Notes under the pieces: generated by a model
Told to the model about the DNA's origin: nothing
Databases searched by the model: none
Seen by the model: only the letters and a program-made list of their open reading frames with translations
Origin: Snodgrassella sp945267035
GTDB lineage: Bacteria > Pseudomonadota > Gammaproteobacteria > Burkholderiales > Neisseriaceae
Direction of reading: 5' to 3'
DNA: 64,000 nt
Assembly (NCBI RefSeq): GCF_026535915.1
Contig: NZ_JAFNPF010000001.1
Location: 806,001 to 870,000, forward strand
Made by a program: the position numbers and the translations under genes
Shown: positions 62,629 through 64,000 of the stretch, in pieces
Layout: each line of letters starts with the position of its first letter
How positions within the stretch are numbered: the stretch's first letter is position 1

Positions 62629-63693
62629 ATGACTGTATTACTCAACGATACGTTTTTACGAGCCTTGCTTCGACAACCGGTTGACTACACGCCGGTATGG
62701 CTAATGCGACAGGCTGGGCGTTATTTACCAGAATATCGCGCTACACGTAGCCGGGCAGGAAGCTTTCTTCAGCTTTGTCAGAATACTGAGCTGGCAACAG
62801 AGGTGACGCTGCAACCATTAGATCGCTTCGACTTGGATGCCGCAATCTTGTTTTCAGATATCTTAACGGTACCTGATGCAATGGGTCTGGGTTTACATTT
62901 TGTCGAAGGTGAAGGACCGAAGTTTGCCCATCCTCTACAGGATGAAGAGGCTGTGCGCCGTTTACAGGTACCGGATATGAATAAACTGCAGTACGTGTTT
63001 GAAGCAGTCAAAAGTATCAGGCTTGCTTTAGACGGGCGAGTACCGCTTATCGGTTTTTCCGGAAGCCCATTTACTTTAGCCTGTTATATGGTAGAAGGGG
63101 GAGGAAGTCGTGATTTTCGTCTCTTGAAAACCATGATGTATAAACGTCCCGAATTGTTACATCATATTCTGACAACCAATGCTGAAGCTGTAACTCTATA
63201 TTTAAACGAACAAATAGAGGCAGGTGCACAAGTAGTCCAAATTTTTGATACCTGGGGTGGCATACTCAGTGATGCTTGTTTTGTTGAATATGACTTATTT
63301 TATTTACGCCAAGTGATCTCTGGTTTAAAACGCCATGTACATGGTCGACAGGTTCCTGTTGTATTATTTACCAAAGGCGGTGGTTTATGGCTGGAAAAAT
63401 TAGCCCAATCAGGAGCCGATGCTTTAGGAACTGACTGGACGATTAATTTACATCAGGCTAGAGAACGTGTAGGTCATCAGGTAGCCTTACAGGGTAATTT
63501 GGATCCGTTTGCTTTATTTGGTACTAAAGAACTTATTGATAGTGAGGTTAAGCGCCTGCTAACTGATTATGGTCACGGTAGTGGACATGTGTTTAATCTC
63601 GGTCATGGTATCAATCAACATACAGATCCAGAACAGATCAAATATTTAATCGATGCAGTACATCGCTTATCACCCAAATTTCATACATCATAA
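62629..63693 (+). CDS. hemE: Uroporphyrinogen decarboxylase
   Basis: Decarboxylates uroporphyrinogen III to coproporphyrinogen III. The 354-residue protein has RQPVDYTPVWLMRQAGRYLPE, FSDILTVPDAMGLGL, GFSGSPFTLACYMVEGGG and NLGHGINQHTDPE, all family signatures. It lies directly after the hemY terminator, only 8 bases beyond it, so some read-through or a promoter within hemY is likely. Confidence 0.96.
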   Translation: MTVLLNDTFLRALLRQPVDYTPVWLMRQAGRYLPEYRATRSRAGSFLQLCQNTELATEVTLQPLDRFDLDAAILFSDILTVPDAMGLGLHFVEGEGPKFAHPLQDEEAVRRLQVPDMNKLQYVFEAVKSIRLALDGRVPLIGFSGSPFTLACYMVEGGGSRDFRLLKTMMYKRPELLHHILTTNAEAVTLYLNEQIEAGAQVVQIFDTWGGILSDACFVEYDLFYLRQVISGLKRHVHGRQVPVVLFTKGGGLWLEKLAQSGADALGTDWTINLHQARERVGHQVALQGNLDPFALFGTKELIDSEVKRLLTDYGHGSGHVFNLGHGINQHTDPEQIKYLIDAVHRLSPKFHTS

Positions 63694-63850
63694 TTCTTGG
63701 TCAGATTTACCTCTGTCTCTTTTGTCTATGAGACTGATGCTAAGCTGGTTATATAGACTGAAAATGAGTATGATATCTTGTTAATTAGTTGCGCATACCA
63801 ATTAATTAAGGCTTTTTCTGATTCTGTAAATGCAAAGTAGGTTTTTTTTT

Positions 63851-64000
63851 ATGTTACGTAACATCCCATGGGGTGAAATCATTGTTTTACTACATGTGTT
63901 GATTGTGGTGGTATTGGTTATTCGAGTTTTGTACCATCAACGCAATACAGGTGTAACTGTTGCCTGGATATTAATGTTAATGGCTTTCCCTTTGGTGGGG
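63851..64000 (+). CDS. cls: Cardiolipin synthase, N-terminal part (cut by window end)
   Basis: The first 50 codons of a gene continuing past 64000. MLRNIPWGEIIVLLHVLIV and VAWILMLMAFPLVG form the two hydrophobic segments of the PLDNc-type N-terminus found in bacterial cardiolipin synthases ('tiaWil.l...P..G'). The catalytic HKD motifs lie beyond the window, so the call rests on the N-terminus alone. The ATG is preceded by a long T-run rather than a clear ribosome-binding site. Confidence 0.65.
   Translation, partial: MLRNIPWGEIIVLLHVLIVVVLVIRVLYHQRNTGVTVAWILMLMAFPLVG

Overview
The window looks like chromosomal DNA of a low-GC member of the Neisseriaceae. The pilMNOPQ–aroK–aroB cluster divergent from a class A PBP gene, the gmk–rpoZ–spoT operon, the hemCDXYE run and the nusB/ribH and rpoD–dnaG–yqeY–rpsU blocks all fit that family. 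The AT-rich spacers and the many orphan toxin/immunity remnants resemble bee-gut Snodgrassella, but the genus is an inference I could not test by search.

Region 1 (1-5.8 kb) is an AT-rich graveyard of contact-dependent toxin/immunity modules. It holds a frameshifted WapI-type immunity gene, a DUF4303 gene and its decayed copy, three copies of one unknown ~198-residue immunity-like gene (the third lacks its N-terminus), a DUF1851-like gene, two toxin-tail remnants and a 284-residue putative immunity gene. No full-length toxin is present, so this looks like an orphan-immunity array built by tandem duplication.

Region 2 (5.9-13.1 kb) is housekeeping: gloB, dgt, a tRNA-Arg/tRNA-Glu pair with a clear promoter and terminator, recG and ilvD. 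Region 3 (13.1-17.2 kb) is gene-poor, with two RDD-family membrane proteins flanking a DUF1287 exported protein. Region 4 (17.2-21.7 kb) carries riboflavin genes (ribE, ribBA, ribH) with nusB and an EamA transporter, all on the minus strand.

Region 5 (21.7-25.6 kb) is a second accessory patch. It has an orphan toxin tip with two nonsense codons plus its immunity gene, a second immunity gene behind a broken toxin tail, a frameshifted membrane-protein gene, and two decayed 3' pieces of a bamD-like gene lying in the same orientation on either side of those remnants. I regard this as the most informative structure in the window: it suggests that toxin/immunity cassettes were inserted or duplicated next to a bamD-like 3' end and then decayed.

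Region 6 (25.6-44 kb) is core: corA, ppx, tRNA-Ile2, rpoD, dnaG, yqeY, rpsU, spoT (with a long N-terminal extension), rpoZ, gmk, pyrG, a DUF3465 protein, an HdeD-like protein, tyrB, trmB, aroB and aroK. Region 7 (44.2-52 kb) is the type IV pilus assembly operon pilMNOPQ, divergent from ponA. Region 8 (52-64 kb) has ppk2, proA, htpX, argD–cobB (a sirtuin lacking the usual zinc cysteines), the heme genes hemC, hemD, hemX, hemY and hemE, and the start of a cardiolipin synthase gene cut by the window edge. I saw no CRISPR array, rRNA, complete insertion sequence or prophage.
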